The notes beneath the pieces were generated by a model that saw only the letters and a list, made by a program, of their open reading frames with translations, was not told where the DNA came from and ran no database searches. The translations under genes and the position numbers were made by a program. Below are positions 1 to 10,137 of a stretch of DNA of 64,000 bases, piece by piece (position 1 is the stretch's first letter; each line of letters opens with the position of its first letter). The DNA comes from Streptomyces sp. F001 (GTDB lineage Bacteria; Actinomycetota; Actinomycetes; Streptomycetales; Streptomycetaceae): NCBI RefSeq assembly GCF_004187715.1, contig NZ_QZWF01000001.1, forward strand, positions 930,001 to 994,000, given 5' to 3'.

Positions 1-2146
1 GCGGGCAGGCCCAGCGCCTTCAGGACGCGCGGGTGCAGCTCACCGGCGTGCCCCACGACCCGCTCGGTGCCGTCGGCGACGACCACGAGCTCGGCGCAGC
101 GACCCGGGTGCCACGGCCCGTACCGGCCCTTGCGCACGACGAGTTCGGCGCCCGCCTCACGGGCCACCGCGCGTGCCGCCTCGATCGCGTCGGCCCAGTC
201 GGCCGGGCGGTCCTTGCCCCACCAGCCGGCCTGTTCACGCGCGCCCGCGAGGACGACGGCCACGTGCCGCGGCTGCTCGGGCAGCGCGGCGTTCAGCGTG
301 GCGATCTCCTCGTCGGTGGGGCGACGGTCGACCGGCAGATGGGTGGCGACGCCCTGGCCCTCACGCGGGTGGAACACCAGCCCCGTCTCGAACAGCGCCA
401 GGTCGTGCGAGCCCCGGCCGTCATTGCGCCGCAGGGCACCGAGCAGGCCCGGCAGCAGCGACGTACGGAGCACGGGCTCCTCGTCGTTGAGCGGGTTGGC
501 CAGCCGGACGACGCGGCGGGCCGGGTCGTCGGCGTCGAGGCCGAGCTGGTCGAAGACCTGCTCGCTGACGAAGGGGTAGTTCGGCGCCTCGACGTAGCCC
601 GCACCGGCCAGGGCTCGGCCGACCCGGCGGTGCAGCCGCTGCCGGTGGGTCAGGCCGCGGCCCGACGGGGGCTTGGGCAGCGTGGAAGGCAGGTTCTCGT
701 AGCCCTCGAGCCGGATGACCTCTTCGGCGAGGTCGTTCTGCTCCAGCAGGTCGGGCCGCCAGGACGGCACGGTGACGATCAGCTCGTCCTGCCCGTACAC
801 GTCGCAGCCGATCTGCTGGAGCCGGCGTACGACGGTCTCGCGGCCGTACTCGACGCCCGCGACCTTGTCCGGGTGGTCGGCCGGGACGGTGATGGTGTGC
901 GGCGCGGACGGCGTGATGACCTCGGTGACACCGGCCTCGGCGGTGCCGCCCGCCAGCAGCACCAGCAGGTCCACCGTGCGCTGGGCGGCGGCGGACGCGG
1001 CCTCGGGGTCGACGCCCCGCTCGAAGCGCCGGGACGCCTCGGAGGACAGCTTGTGCCGTCGGGCCGTCCGCGCGATCGACACCGCGTCGAAGTGCGCGGC
1101 CTCGATCACGATGTCGGTCGTGGCGCCCTCGGTGTTCTCGTGGTCGGCGATCTCGGTGTTGGCGCCGCCCATGACGCCCGCGAGCCCGATGGGGCCGCGC
1201 TCGTCGGTGATCACCAGGTCCTCGGCGTGCAGCTTGCGCTCGACGCCGTCGAGGGTGACGATCTTCTCGCCCTCCTCGGCCCGGCGCACACCGATCGTGC
1301 CCCGGACCAGGGAGCGGTCGTAGGCGTGCAGCGGCTGGCCGAGCTCCATCATCACGTAGTTGGTGACGTCGACGGCGAGCGAGATCGGGCGCATGCCGAC
1401 CTTCTGGAGCCGGCGCTGGAGCCAGATCGGGGAGCGGGCCTCGGGCCGCAGACCGCTGATCGTGCGGGCGGTGAAGCGGTCGCAGCCGAGCGGCTCGGAG
1501 ACCTTCACCGGGTAGCCGTAGGCGTTCGGCGCCGGTACGTCGAGCAGGGCCGGGTCGCGCAGCGGCAGGCCGTAGGCGATGGCGGCCTCGCGGGCGACGC
1601 CGCGGATGGACAGACAGTCACCGCGGTTGGCGGTGACGGCGATGTCCAGCACCTCGTCGACCAGCTCGAGCAGTTCGATGGCGTCCTTGCCGACCTCGGT
1701 CTCGGGCGGCAGCACGATGATGCCGTGCGTGCCGTCGTCGCCCATGCCCAGCTCGCTGCTGGAGCAGATCATGCCGTGCGAGTTCCTGCCGTACGTCTTG
1801 CGCGCGGAGATCGCGAAGCCGCCGGGCAGCACGGCGCCCGGGAGGACCACGACGACCTTGTCGCCCTCGGCGAAGTTGCGGGCGCCGCAGACGATCTCCT
1901 GGGGCTCACCGGTGCCGTTGGCGGTGCCGACGTCGACGGTGCAGAAGCGGATCGGCTTCTTGAACTCCGTCAGCTCCTCGATGGTCAGCACCTGGCCGAC
2001 GACCAGGGGGCCCTTGAGGTCGGCGCCGAGCTGCTCGACGGTCTCGACCTCAAGACCGGCCGAAATGAGCTTGGCCTGCACGTCACGACCCGTCTCCGTC
2101 TCCGGTAGGTCGACGTACTCCCGCAGCCAAGAAAGCGGGACCCGCA

Positions 2147-2147
<1 letters not shown>
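1..2147 (-). CDS. pheT: Phenylalanyl-tRNA synthetase beta subunit, 3' end outside window
   Basis: Large subunit of the alpha2-beta2 enzyme that charges tRNA-Phe in the cytoplasm. About 715 residues are visible, from [15 protein letters not shown]. They cover the N-terminal module, an OB-fold tRNA-binding domain (about 40-150), the B3/4 editing region (about 210-380), the B5 region (about 405-475) and much of the catalytic-like core. The family is usually about 830 residues, so the anticodon-binding FDX-ACB domain lies beyond position 1. The ATG shares one base with the pheS stop (TGATG), so the two are translationally coupled. No frame break is seen. Confidence 0.97.
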
Positions 2148-3307
<1,160 letters not shown>

Positions 3308-3397
3308 TCACCGACTCACAAGGCCGTCTCCGGGACACAAAGGTGCCAAAGGCCGAGTCTAACGGGGTGGAGGTGGGCGAATGCGCCCGTGGGCCGC

Positions 3398-4534
3398 TCA
3401 GGTCAGATAAGCCGGAGCGCTCACGGGCAACGTAAATCGAAACTCGGCGCCGCCACCGGGGGCGCGGCCGACCGTGATGATGCCGCCGTGAGCTTCGACG
3501 ATGCCCTTGACGATGTACAGCCCGAGGCCCGTGCCGCCGCGCTTGCTGCCCCGCCAGAAGCGGGTGAAGACGCGGTTCATGGACTCCTCCGGAATGCCGG
3601 TGCCCTCGTCGCTCACGGTGACCGACGTGCCGGCGTCCTCTCCTTCGCGGGGAGACGTGGCGGGCGTTACGTCGATCGTGACAGTTCCCTCGCCGTGGCG
3701 CACGGCATTTTCGATGAGATTGCTGAGCACCTGGTCGATCTTGTCGGGGTCGGCCCACAGGGCGGGCAGCGGCTGCTCGATGCGCAGCAGGAACCGGTCG
3801 GCGGGCAGTCCGGCCGCGACGTACGCCTGGATGTGCCGACCGACGGCGGCACCGATGTCGACGGGCTGGCGGCGCACCTCCAGCCGACCGGAGTCGATCC
3901 GGGAGATGTCCAGCAGCTCCGCGATGAGCCGGGTGACGCGGTCGGCGTCGGCGTCGACCGTCTCGAGCATCAGCCGCTTCTGGTCGTCGGTGAACCTCTC
4001 CCACTTGGCGAGGAGGGTGGCGGTGAAGCCCTTGACGGAGGTGAGCGGCGAACGCAGTTCGTGGGCGACGGTGGCGATCAGTTCCGCGTGGCTGCGCTCG
4101 GTGCGGCGGCGGGCCTCGGTGTCGCGCAGGGAGACGACGACGCGGCGGACGGGGCCGGTGGGTTCCGTACGGACGTACCGCACCGAGACGAGCACCTCCC
4201 GCCCACCCGGCAGCAGCAGGTTCCGCTCGGGCTGCCGGACCCGGATGGCGAGCCCGCCGTAGGGATCGGTCAGCTGCCACCACCGCCTGCCCTCCAGGTC
4301 CTCCAAGGGCAGGGCCTTGTCGAGGCGCTGTCCGAGAACGTCCTGCGCGGCAACCGCGGTGATGCGTTCGGCGGCGGAGTTGAAGCAGATCACCCGCCCG
4401 TGCTCGTCCGCGACGACGAGCCCGTCGGGCAGTTCGTCGGGGTCGATGCCGAGCTCGGCAGGATCGCCGTACCGGGGCTCGGGCGGACGTCGTACGTCCT
4501 GTCCCCCCGGTGCGCTGCTCGTGCCGACACTCAT
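3398..4534 (-). CDS. Orphan PAS-domain sensor histidine kinase
   Basis: 378-residue soluble histidine kinase. A PAS domain (about 30-140) is followed by the dimerisation/phosphoacceptor helix with the H-box HELRSPLTSVKGF (His158). The HATPase domain shows an N-box (NLIENAVRHG), a G1 box (DEGTGIPEE), an F-box (FTRFWRG) and a G2 box (GTGLGLYIVKGI). There is no signal peptide or membrane helix, so the signal is probably intracellular. No response regulator lies nearby, so the partner is elsewhere. The start has GGAG about 8 nt upstream. The 52-nt gap from the upstream rRNA methyltransferase gene allows co-transcription. Confidence 0.93.
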   Translation of the reverse strand: MSVGTSSAPGGQDVRRPPEPRYGDPAELGIDPDELPDGLVVADEHGRVICFNSAAERITAVAAQDVLGQRLDKALPLEDLEGRRWWQLTDPYGGLAIRVRQPERNLLLPGGREVLVSVRYVRTEPTGPVRRVVVSLRDTEARRRTERSHAELIATVAHELRSPLTSVKGFTATLLAKWERFTDDQKRLMLETVDADADRVTRLIAELLDISRIDSGRLEVRRQPVDIGAAVGRHIQAYVAAGLPADRFLLRIEQPLPALWADPDKIDQVLSNLIENAVRHGEGTVTIDVTPATSPREGEDAGTSVTVSDEGTGIPEESMNRVFTRFWRGSKRGGTGLGLYIVKGIVEAHGGIITVGRAPGGGAEFRFTLPVSAPAYLT

Positions 4535-4587
4535 CCCCGTACTCCACCTCTCAGACGGCGCAGGTGGCCCCCGAATTGGTCACCCTA

Positions 4588-5439
4588 CTAGCTCTCGGTG
4601 ACGGAGCGGCAGCCTCCGGGAGCGCGCTGTGCACGGGCCGACGCGTAGAGACATACGGCCGCGGCGGTGGCGAGGTTCAGGCTCTCGGCCTTCCCGTGGA
4701 TCGGGACGCGGACAACGGCGTCCGCGAGCGCGCGGGTCTCCTCCGGGAGCCCCCACGCCTCGTTGCCGAAGACCCATGCGGCCGGCCCGCCCATGGTGCC
4801 CTTGTCGAGCTCCTCGTCGAGGTCGTGCTCCCCGGCCCCGTCGGCGGCCAGGATCCGCACGCCGGCTTCCTTCAACCCCGCCACGGCCCGCTCGACGGGC
4901 ACACCCACGGCGACCGGCAGATGGAACAGCGAGCCCACGGAGGCGCGGACGGCCTTGGGGTTGTACAGGTCGACGGAGGCGTCGGTCAGCACGACGGCCT
5001 CGGCCCCGGCGGCGTCCGCGCACCGCAGCACGGTGCCGGCGTTACCGGGGTCGCGTACATGCGCGAGCACGGCCACGAGCTTGGGCCGCGCACGGAGGAT
5101 GTCCTCGAAGGGCGTGTCGAGGAACCGGCAGATCCCGACGAGCCCCTGCGGGGTCACGGTCGTGGAGATGTCCGCGACGACCTGCTCGGAGGCGAGGTGG
5201 ACACGGGCGCCGGTGTCACGGGCCAGGCCGATGATGTCCGCGTACCGCTCGGCGGCCTCCACGGTGGCGAACAGCTCGACCAGGGTGTCCGGCTGCGCAC
5301 CCGCCTCCCGCACGGCCTGCGGCCCCTCCGCCAGAAACAGCCGCTCCTTCCCCCGGAAGTTCCGCTTGGCCAGCCGCCGCGCGGCGGAGACACGGGGAGA
5401 ACGGGGGGAGATCAGCTCGGGGGTGGGGGCGTTGTTCAC
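4588..5439 (-). CDS. SpoU/TrmH-family RNA 2'-O-methyltransferase
   Basis: 283 residues. An N-terminal L30e-like substrate-recognition domain (about 15-110) precedes a SPOUT trefoil-knot domain. SpoU motif 1 is RDPGNAGTVLRCADAAG, and motifs 2 and 3 are VFGNEAWGL and VRVPIHGKAESLNLATA, where S-adenosylmethionine binds in the knot. The family methylates a ribose 2'-OH in rRNA or tRNA; relatives in Streptomyces include the TsnR and AviRb resistance methyltransferases. Its position beside ribosomal protein and synthetase genes suggests 23S rRNA as substrate, but the exact nucleotide cannot be read from sequence. Confidence 0.93.
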   Translation of the reverse strand: MNNAPTPELISPRSPRVSAARRLAKRNFRGKERLFLAEGPQAVREAGAQPDTLVELFATVEAAERYADIIGLARDTGARVHLASEQVVADISTTVTPQGLVGICRFLDTPFEDILRARPKLVAVLAHVRDPGNAGTVLRCADAAGAEAVVLTDASVDLYNPKAVRASVGSLFHLPVAVGVPVERAVAGLKEAGVRILAADGAGEHDLDEELDKGTMGGPAAWVFGNEAWGLPEETRALADAVVRVPIHGKAESLNLATAAAVCLYASARAQRAPGGCRSVTES

Positions 5440-5577
5440 TTCAGTAACTCTCCGCTACGACGGCGATCGGTCGCTTCTTCTCCGCCGCAACGGCGCTCAG
5501 CCACGACGGCGGATTCTGGGGGTCCCCCCACGCCCTTAAGGCAGTGGGGAGGTGCCGAACCAACCGGTGCTCATAAC

Positions 5578-5610
5578 AACGGACCCGCAGGCATCGCCCA
5601 CGGGTCCGTT
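5578..5610 (-). terminator. Intrinsic terminator after rplT
   Basis: Perfect 10-bp inverted repeat (AACGGACCCG with CGGGTCCGTT) and a 13-nt loop, 37 nt past the rplT stop. The T tract is poor on both sides, as is common in high-GC actinobacteria. It probably ends the infC-rpmI-rplT transcript. Confidence 0.75.
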
Positions 5611-5647
5611 CAGTCACGTCGGACGTCGGCCTGAGCCAGCGCAGCGA

Positions 5648-6031
5648 TCACGCAGCCTTCGGCGCGTTGACGTCGGCCGGCAGCGCCTTCTGCGCGACCT
5701 CGACGAGCGCGGCGAACGCGGTGGCGTCGTTCACGGCCAGCTCGGCCAGGATCTTGCGGTCGACCTCGACGTTCGCGGCCTTCAGACCCTGGATGAAGCG
5801 GTTGTACGTGATGCCGTTGGCGCGGGCAGCGGCGTTGATGCGCTGGATCCACAGCTGACGGAAGTCACCCTTGCGCTTCTTGCGGTCGTTGTAGTTGTAG
5901 ACCAGCGAATGGGTGACCTGCTCCTTGGCCTTGCGGTACAGGCGCGAGCGCTGACCGCGGTAGCCGGAGGCCTGCTCGAGGATCGCCCGGCGCTTCTTGT
6001 GGGCGTTGACTGCCCGCTTGACGCGTGCCAC
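5648..6031 (-). CDS. rplT: 50S ribosomal protein L20
   Basis: 127 residues beginning [15 protein letters not shown], the standard L20 start. The basic helical N terminus threads into 23S rRNA, and the globular C-terminal domain (about 60-118) carries the conserved [12 protein letters not shown] segment. L20 is needed for early 50S assembly and in many bacteria represses its own operon by binding mRNA. It is the last gene of infC-rpmI-rplT, 96 nt after rpmI, and is followed by a terminator hairpin. Confidence 0.99.
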   Translation of the reverse strand: MARVKRAVNAHKKRRAILEQASGYRGQRSRLYRKAKEQVTHSLVYNYNDRKKRKGDFRQLWIQRINAAARANGITYNRFIQGLKAANVEVDRKILAELAVNDATAFAALVEVAQKALPADVNAPKAA

Positions 6032-6127
6032 TTGTTAACTCCTTGTAGCGGGGCCGTGGTTGGACTCACACGGCCCGGAAACGATTGGGTCCCGGTCCAG
6101 ACGTACGGCGCGCGGGGCGCCGCTGTG

Positions 6128-6322
6128 TCACTTGCCGAGAAGCTTCTTGATCTTCTTGGCGTCGCCCGGGGCCATCTCGGCGTTGCCGGTGAGGCGACGC
6201 GTCAGACGGGACGACTTGTGCTCGAGCAGGTGGCGCTTGCCGGCGCGCTCACGGAGCACCTTGCCGGAGCCGGTGACCTTGAAGCGCTTGCTGGCACCGC
6301 TGTGCGACTTGTTCTTCGGCAT
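6128..6322 (-). CDS. rpmI: 50S ribosomal protein L35
   Basis: 64-residue basic protein [18 protein letters not shown] to KKIKKLLGK, the full family length. The start at 6322 is fixed by the conserved [10 protein letters not shown] terminus and a GGAGAG ribosome-binding site; the open frame runs further upstream but that extension is not coding. It is the middle gene of the infC-rpmI-rplT cluster, 110 nt after infC. Confidence 0.98.
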   Translation of the reverse strand: MPKNKSHSGASKRFKVTGSGKVLRERAGKRHLLEHKSSRLTRRLTGNAEMAPGDAKKIKKLLGK

Positions 6323-6346
6323 AGCGCCGTTCTCTCCTCGTCGGTG

Positions 6347-6386
6347 GCGCTCCGGTGCCCGGTCGCGAAACCGGGCACGGTGGAGC
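6347..6386 (-). promoter_or_regulatory. Hairpin in the infC-rpmI intergenic leader
   Basis: Strong hairpin between infC and rpmI: a 9-bp perfect stem (6355-6363 with 6370-6378) inside a second helix (GCGCTCC with GGAGCG), separated by a small bulge. It lies 25 nt upstream of the rpmI start. A smaller GGGGAC/GTCCCC hairpin (6412-6427) sits just after the infC stop. The position matches where L20-dependent control acts in other bacteria. The regulatory role is inference. Confidence 0.5.
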
Positions 6387-6432
6387 GTCGCTCTCTTATC
6401 GGTTATGTCCTGGGGACCTGGGTCCCCCGGGA

Positions 6433-7080
6433 TCACGCCTCGGCGGAAGCCTCAGCAGGGGCCTCGGCGATCTCGGCGTCCGCGGCGTTCTGCGACTTGC
6501 CGGGGTTGGCCTTCGCTTCGGCCTTGCGGGCCTCCTGCGCCTGGCGGGCCTCGGCCATCGCCTCGGTCTTCTTCTTGTGCGGACCGAGAACCATGATCAT
6601 GTTGCGGCCGTCCTGCTTCGGGTTCGACTCGACGAACCCGAGGTCCTGGACGTCCTCCGCGAGACGCTGCAGCAGTCGGTAGCCCAGTTCGGGACGGGAC
6701 TGCTCGCGACCACGGAACATGATCGTGATCTTGACCTTGTCGCCCTGCTTGAGGAACCGGACGACGTGACCCTTCTTGGTGTCATAGTCGTGCGGGTCGA
6801 TCTTCGGCCGGAGCTTCATCTCCTTGATGACCGTGTGCGCCTGGTTCTTGCGCGCCTCACGGGCCTTCATGGCCGACTCGTACTTGAACTTCCCGTAGTC
6901 CATGAGCTTGCACACGGGCGGACGGGCGTTCGCCGCGACCTCGACCAGGTCCAGGTCGTACTCCTGCGCAAGCTCCAGTGCCTTGGCCAGCGGGACAATG
7001 CCCACCTGCTCGCCACTGGGACCGACAAGTCGCACCTCGGGAACGCGAATCCGGTCGTTGATGCGGGGCTCGGCGCTGAT
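6433..7080 (-). CDS. infC: Translation initiation factor IF-3 with ATC start
   Basis: 215 residues. IF-3 binds the 30S subunit and rejects non-canonical start codons. The N-domain starts [18 protein letters not shown] and contains [15 protein letters not shown]; the C-domain contains [25 protein letters not shown] charged Ala/Glu-rich tail follows residue about 185. The start is inferred as ATC at 7080-7078: a consensus AGGAGG lies 4 nt upstream and no in-frame ATG or GTG lies near it. A rare start codon is a known infC feature (ATT in E. coli) that lets IF-3 repress itself. Confidence 0.96.
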   Translation of the reverse strand: MSAEPRINDRIRVPEVRLVGPSGEQVGIVPLAKALELAQEYDLDLVEVAANARPPVCKLMDYGKFKYESAMKAREARKNQAHTVIKEMKLRPKIDPHDYDTKKGHVVRFLKQGDKVKITIMFRGREQSRPELGYRLLQRLAEDVQDLGFVESNPKQDGRNMIMVLGPHKKKTEAMAEARQAQEARKAEAKANPGKSQNAADAEIAEAPAEASAEA

Positions 7081-7461
7081 GGATCCTCCTCGGTAGCACC
7101 ACGCGACGGTCTGGCGGACAGCCGCGTAACGTCTCTGTTCGTTAGACCTAACCGCGCCGAAGCACAAAAAATGCCCCGGACGATCACAGGCGGGGCTCCT
7201 CGAACTACCGGAGCGACCGCCGCGGTGACCGCGGGGCGCACTTTCGGGCGGTGGCCGCCGCTGGGGACGGGACCGCCTGACCGGTGACCCGCCGCCCTGA
7301 GGGCGGCCAGGTGGGAGTTCGGAAGCCTCCACTTGTAGGTCGGCCACACTTGCACACATGCGTGTCCGACCGGTCGTTACACAAGGTTAGCAGCCTCGGC
7401 CGGAAAGGGCTAACTGAGGCCGACTGGGGCTGGTTGTCCCTCTGCCCCTATGGTGAACGGC
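7081..7461 (-). promoter_or_regulatory. infC leader region
   Basis: About 380 nt without a gene between infC and the divergent DUF1844 gene. It contains an intrinsic-terminator-like hairpin (separate entry) and, on the minus strand near 7391-7386, a weak TAACCT -10 candidate. Most of it probably forms the 5' leader of the infC-rpmI-rplT mRNA. I see no convincing leader peptide. Confidence 0.5.
7166..7196 (-). terminator. Attenuator-like terminator in the infC leader
   Basis: On the minus strand GCCCCG (7196-7191) pairs with CGGGGC (7178-7173) and is followed at once, apart from one A, by six T residues (7171-7166). This is the best-formed intrinsic terminator in the window. It lies 85 nt upstream of the infC start, in the same direction, so it would stop transcription before infC unless antiterminated. 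Confidence 0.7.
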
Positions 7462-7809
7462 ATGAGTGAAGAGACGCCCGACTTCAACGCCATGACCCGC
7501 GACATCGCCGAGGTCCCCGCGGTCGAGGTGATCGTGACGGTCGCCGTCAACCTGATGAGCGCCGCCGCGGTGAAGCTCGGTCTGACCGAGGAGGGCGAGA
7601 AGCACAAGGACCTGGACGAGGCCCGCAAGCTGATCCACGCCCTGGCCGGTCTGCTGGACGGGAGCGCGACCGAGATCAGCTCGTTCCACGCGGCCCCGCT
7701 GCGCGACGGCCTGAAGTCGCTCCAGCTGGCGTTCCGCGAGGCGTCCCTGGTCCCGGACGAGCCGGGCCAGGGTCCGGGCGAGAAGTACACGGGCCCGGTC
7801 TACCGCTGA
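7462..7809 (+). CDS. DUF1844 protein
   Basis: 115 residues from MSEETPDFNAMTRDIAEVPAVEV; an in-frame ATG at 7450 would add MVNG. This small all-helical family is highly conserved in actinobacteria, and its function is not established. The core is VNLMSAAAVKLGL, an acidic helix with EARKLIHALAGLLDG, and a C-terminal SLQLAFREASLVPDEPGQGPGEKYTGPV tail. It has no signal peptide or membrane helix. It lies divergent to infC and ends 2 nt before the convergent SseB-like gene. No strong ribosome-binding site separates the two starts; homologues usually begin at the second Met. Confidence 0.85.
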   Translation: MSEETPDFNAMTRDIAEVPAVEVIVTVAVNLMSAAAVKLGLTEEGEKHKDLDEARKLIHALAGLLDGSATEISSFHAAPLRDGLKSLQLAFREASLVPDEPGQGPGEKYTGPVYR

Positions 7810-7810
7810 C

Positions 7811-8542
7811 CTAACCTTTTACGTACAGGGGCTCGCCCGGTGGCGTCGTCCCGGCCGGCAGCAGTGCCAGGTCGAGGCCGCGTACCAGGCGGGCCCTCAG
7901 TGTTTCGTCGGCGGCCATGCGCCGGGCCACCGCGCGGGCGGCCTCGGCCGGGGCGGCGGCCGGATCGAGGACGAGGGCCAGGGTGCCGTCGGCCTGTCCC
8001 GGACCGAGGTGGGCACGCAGTACGGCCGGCTCGGCGGCGACCGCGGCCCGTACCGCCGCGACGACGGCGGGGTCGGCGAGGGGGTCGGTGGTCGTACGCC
8101 CCTCGGCCAGCGCCAGCAGTGCGGGACCGGTCAGCTCGAACGGCACCGGACCGGCCAGGTCCAGCACCACAGTGTCGGCCTTCTCGTGCGCGGCCGCCTG
8201 GAGGGCCTGGTGCAGGGGTACGGCCACCGGCCGGGCCTGCGGGTCCCAGCGGGCCAGCGAGTCGGTGGACGTGAAGGCGGGCAGGGCGGTGCGGTCACCG
8301 GCCTTCAGGGTCGGTACGGCCATGTCGCTGGTCTTCTCGCGGCGCAACCCGTTCTCGTCCTCCTCCACCTCGCCGAGCACGGCCACCACGGGGACGAGCA
8401 GCCGGGCGCCGCTGAGCGCCGCCAGCACCGGTCCCACGGCGGTACGGTCCTCGGCCCAGGCGGCGAGCGCCGCGCTCAGCCGGGGATCGGCCGAGCCGTC
8501 GTCGTCGGAGAAGCCGGGGTCGGGAATGTTCTTGTTCGCCAC
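7811..8542 (-). CDS. SseB-family protein
   Basis: 243 residues from VANKNIPDPGFSDDDGS, a GTG start. The N-terminal half resembles the SseB N-domain, with LVPVVAVLGEVEEDENGLRREKTSDMAVPTL and FTSTDSLARWDPQARPVPV-like blocks. In enterobacteria SseB relates to rhodanese function and sulfur handling, but the actinobacterial proteins have no assigned role. No catalytic cysteine is apparent. An in-frame GTG at 8548 is an alternative start. The mRNA may have a very short leader because a TATAGG -10-like element lies just upstream. Confidence 0.75.
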   Translation of the reverse strand: MANKNIPDPGFSDDDGSADPRLSAALAAWAEDRTAVGPVLAALSGARLLVPVVAVLGEVEEDENGLRREKTSDMAVPTLKAGDRTALPAFTSTDSLARWDPQARPVAVPLHQALQAAAHEKADTVVLDLAGPVPFELTGPALLALAEGRTTTDPLADPAVVAAVRAAVAAEPAVLRAHLGPGQADGTLALVLDPAAAPAEAARAVARRMAADETLRARLVRGLDLALLPAGTTPPGEPLYVKG

Positions 8543-8690
8543 GGTCACCGACCCTATAGGGGGGCTGCTGCTGCGCTTGTGCGGGCCCGGTAACGCGGCC
8601 GTGACACCGCTCACGGGTTTCCCGGCATTTCTGACACACATCTAACGTGCGTCTAACGGCCCGCACAGCTGCCGCCGTCAGCATCGCGGC

Positions 8691-9674
8691 ATGGAGTCCC
8701 GCAGAGCCCGCCGCACCCGTACCTTGATCTGCGCTGCCGCTGCCTCCGCTGTCGTGATGGGCGGTACGGCGTATGTGACGGCGCAGGCGCACTCCGGAGC
8801 GCCGGCCGTATCGTCGGCCGTGACGCCGTCGGCCTCGGCGTCGGACAACGGGGAGGCATCGGTGCAACCTGTGGCGCAGCCGACGGTGGATCGTGACGCG
8901 CTGCTGGCCGAGGCCGTGCGGGGCCTGCCGGTCGAGGACGGCGCGGACGTGTCGGTGGCGGTGCTGGACGTGGACTCCGGGGAGGGTGCCTCGTACGGGG
9001 AAGACACCTTCGACACCGCGAGCATCGTCAAGGTGGACATCCTGGCGACGCTGCTGTTGCAGGCGCAGGATGCGGGGCGGCAGCTGACGGCGGCGGAGCA
9101 GGCGTACGCCACGGCGATGATCGAGCACAGCGACAACGACTCCGCGTCGGCTCTGTGGCGGACGATCGGCGGGGCGAAGGGGCTGGACGCCGCGAACGAG
9201 CGGTTCGGGCTGACCGGCACCGAGGGCGGCGACGGCATGCTGTGGGGCCTGACCCAGACCACGGCCGTCGACCAACTCGCCCTGCTCCAGCAGGTGTTCG
9301 GGGAGGAATCGGAGCTGGACGCGGCCTCGCGGTCGTATCTCCGGGAGCTGATGGGGCGGATCGCCGCCGGTCAGCAGTGGGGGGTGTCGGCCGCCGGGGA
9401 CGATGCGGCGTGGGCCCTGAAGAACGGCTGGCTGCCGCGGACCGCGACGGGTCTGTGGGACGTCAACAGCATCGGGCGGGTGACGGTCGGCGGCCGTGAC
9501 TTCCTGGTGGCGGTGCTGTCGGACGGCAACTCGACCAAGGAGAAGGGGATCGCACTGGTCGAGGCGGCAGCGCGAGCGGCGGTGTCGGTGGTCGCCGAGT
9601 ACGGGGCTGGGGCGAGGACTGGTGGCACAGCTTCGGTCACGGCGTCCTCGTCCGCGTCCGCATCCGGGTGGTAG
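8691..9674 (+). CDS. Secreted class A beta-lactamase-fold serine hydrolase
   Basis: 327 residues. A signal peptide (RRARRTRT followed by a hydrophobic stretch, about 1-33) and an Ala/Ser-rich linker precede a serine beta-lactamase fold. The SxxK motif is SIVK in DTASIVKVD, the second motif is SDN in HSDNDSA, and the third is KNG (ALKNGWLP) instead of KTG. A Ser/Ala-rich tail ends the protein. The omega-loop Glu of true class A enzymes is not obvious, so this may be a peptidoglycan-related hydrolase and not a resistance enzyme. Confidence 0.85.
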   Translation: MESRRARRTRTLICAAAASAVVMGGTAYVTAQAHSGAPAVSSAVTPSASASDNGEASVQPVAQPTVDRDALLAEAVRGLPVEDGADVSVAVLDVDSGEGASYGEDTFDTASIVKVDILATLLLQAQDAGRQLTAAEQAYATAMIEHSDNDSASALWRTIGGAKGLDAANERFGLTGTEGGDGMLWGLTQTTAVDQLALLQQVFGEESELDAASRSYLRELMGRIAAGQQWGVSAAGDDAAWALKNGWLPRTATGLWDVNSIGRVTVGGRDFLVAVLSDGNSTKEKGIALVEAAARAAVSVVAEYGAGARTGGTASVTASSSASASGW

Positions 9675-9688
9675 CTCCGTACACTCCT

Positions 9689-9760
9689 CGGTGGCGGGAG
9701 ACGCCCGCCGGTCACCGCACCAGCTGGAGAGGAGCCAGGTTCACACACCCGGTCGGTGTG
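9689..9760. terminator. Hairpins between convergent genes
   Basis: Two small hairpins fill the gap between the convergent hydrolase and carboxymuconolactone decarboxylase-like genes. One is a bulged stem (9689-9698 with 9704-9717) and the other is CACACC (9744-9749) with GGTGTG (9755-9760). Neither has a T tract. Confidence 0.4.
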
Positions 9761-9780
9761 CATGTCCGGTCAGGACGAGA

Positions 9781-10137
9781 TCAGGACTTACTGCGGCTCT
9801 GGGCTTCGGCATTGGCGATGGCTTCGGCTTCGGTTTCGGCCAGTGCTATGGCGACGCCGAATGCCTCGGCGATGTGGCCCGCGGCCGACATGACGCGAGC
9901 TGTGCCCACGACGGGGGCGATCGCAACGAGCACGTCCTGCAGCTGTTCGACGGTCAAGTCGGCCTTGACCGCGGGATTGATGTGGGCCAGGTAGGAGATC
10001 GCCGGGGCGTCCATGGCCACGAGGGCGGCCATGCGAGTGAGGAGGAGTGTCCTGTCGTCCATGCCACAGCGCTCGATGGAGTCGATGGTCATGGCGGCGA
10101 TCGTGTCGAGAACTGGGGCGTCAGGCGCGGTGGCCAT
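9781..10137 (-). CDS. Carboxymuconolactone decarboxylase-like protein
   Basis: 118 residues, all-helical. The core DRTLLLTRMAALVAMDAPAISYLAHINPAV is followed by LTVEQLQDVLVAIAPVVGTARVMSAAGHIAEAFG, a pattern of the CMD/AhpD-like fold. It has no CxxC, so it is not an AhpD-type peroxidase, and no decarboxylase residues can be assigned. The tail is Ala/Glu-rich low-complexity sequence. Related Streptomyces proteins of this size exist with no proven function. Confidence 0.7.
   Translation of the reverse strand: MATAPDAPVLDTIAAMTIDSIERCGMDDRTLLLTRMAALVAMDAPAISYLAHINPAVKADLTVEQLQDVLVAIAPVVGTARVMSAAGHIAEAFGVAIALAETEAEAIANAEAQSRSKS

Noticed and set aside
33..2108. Long plus-strand open frame of 691 codons
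   Set aside because: It is antisense to pheT; high GC at third positions keeps opposite frames open. No recognisable product.
9781..9860. Short tandem repeat in TTCGGC units
   Set aside because: It codes for the Ala/Glu tail of the protein and looks like ordinary low-complexity coding sequence.
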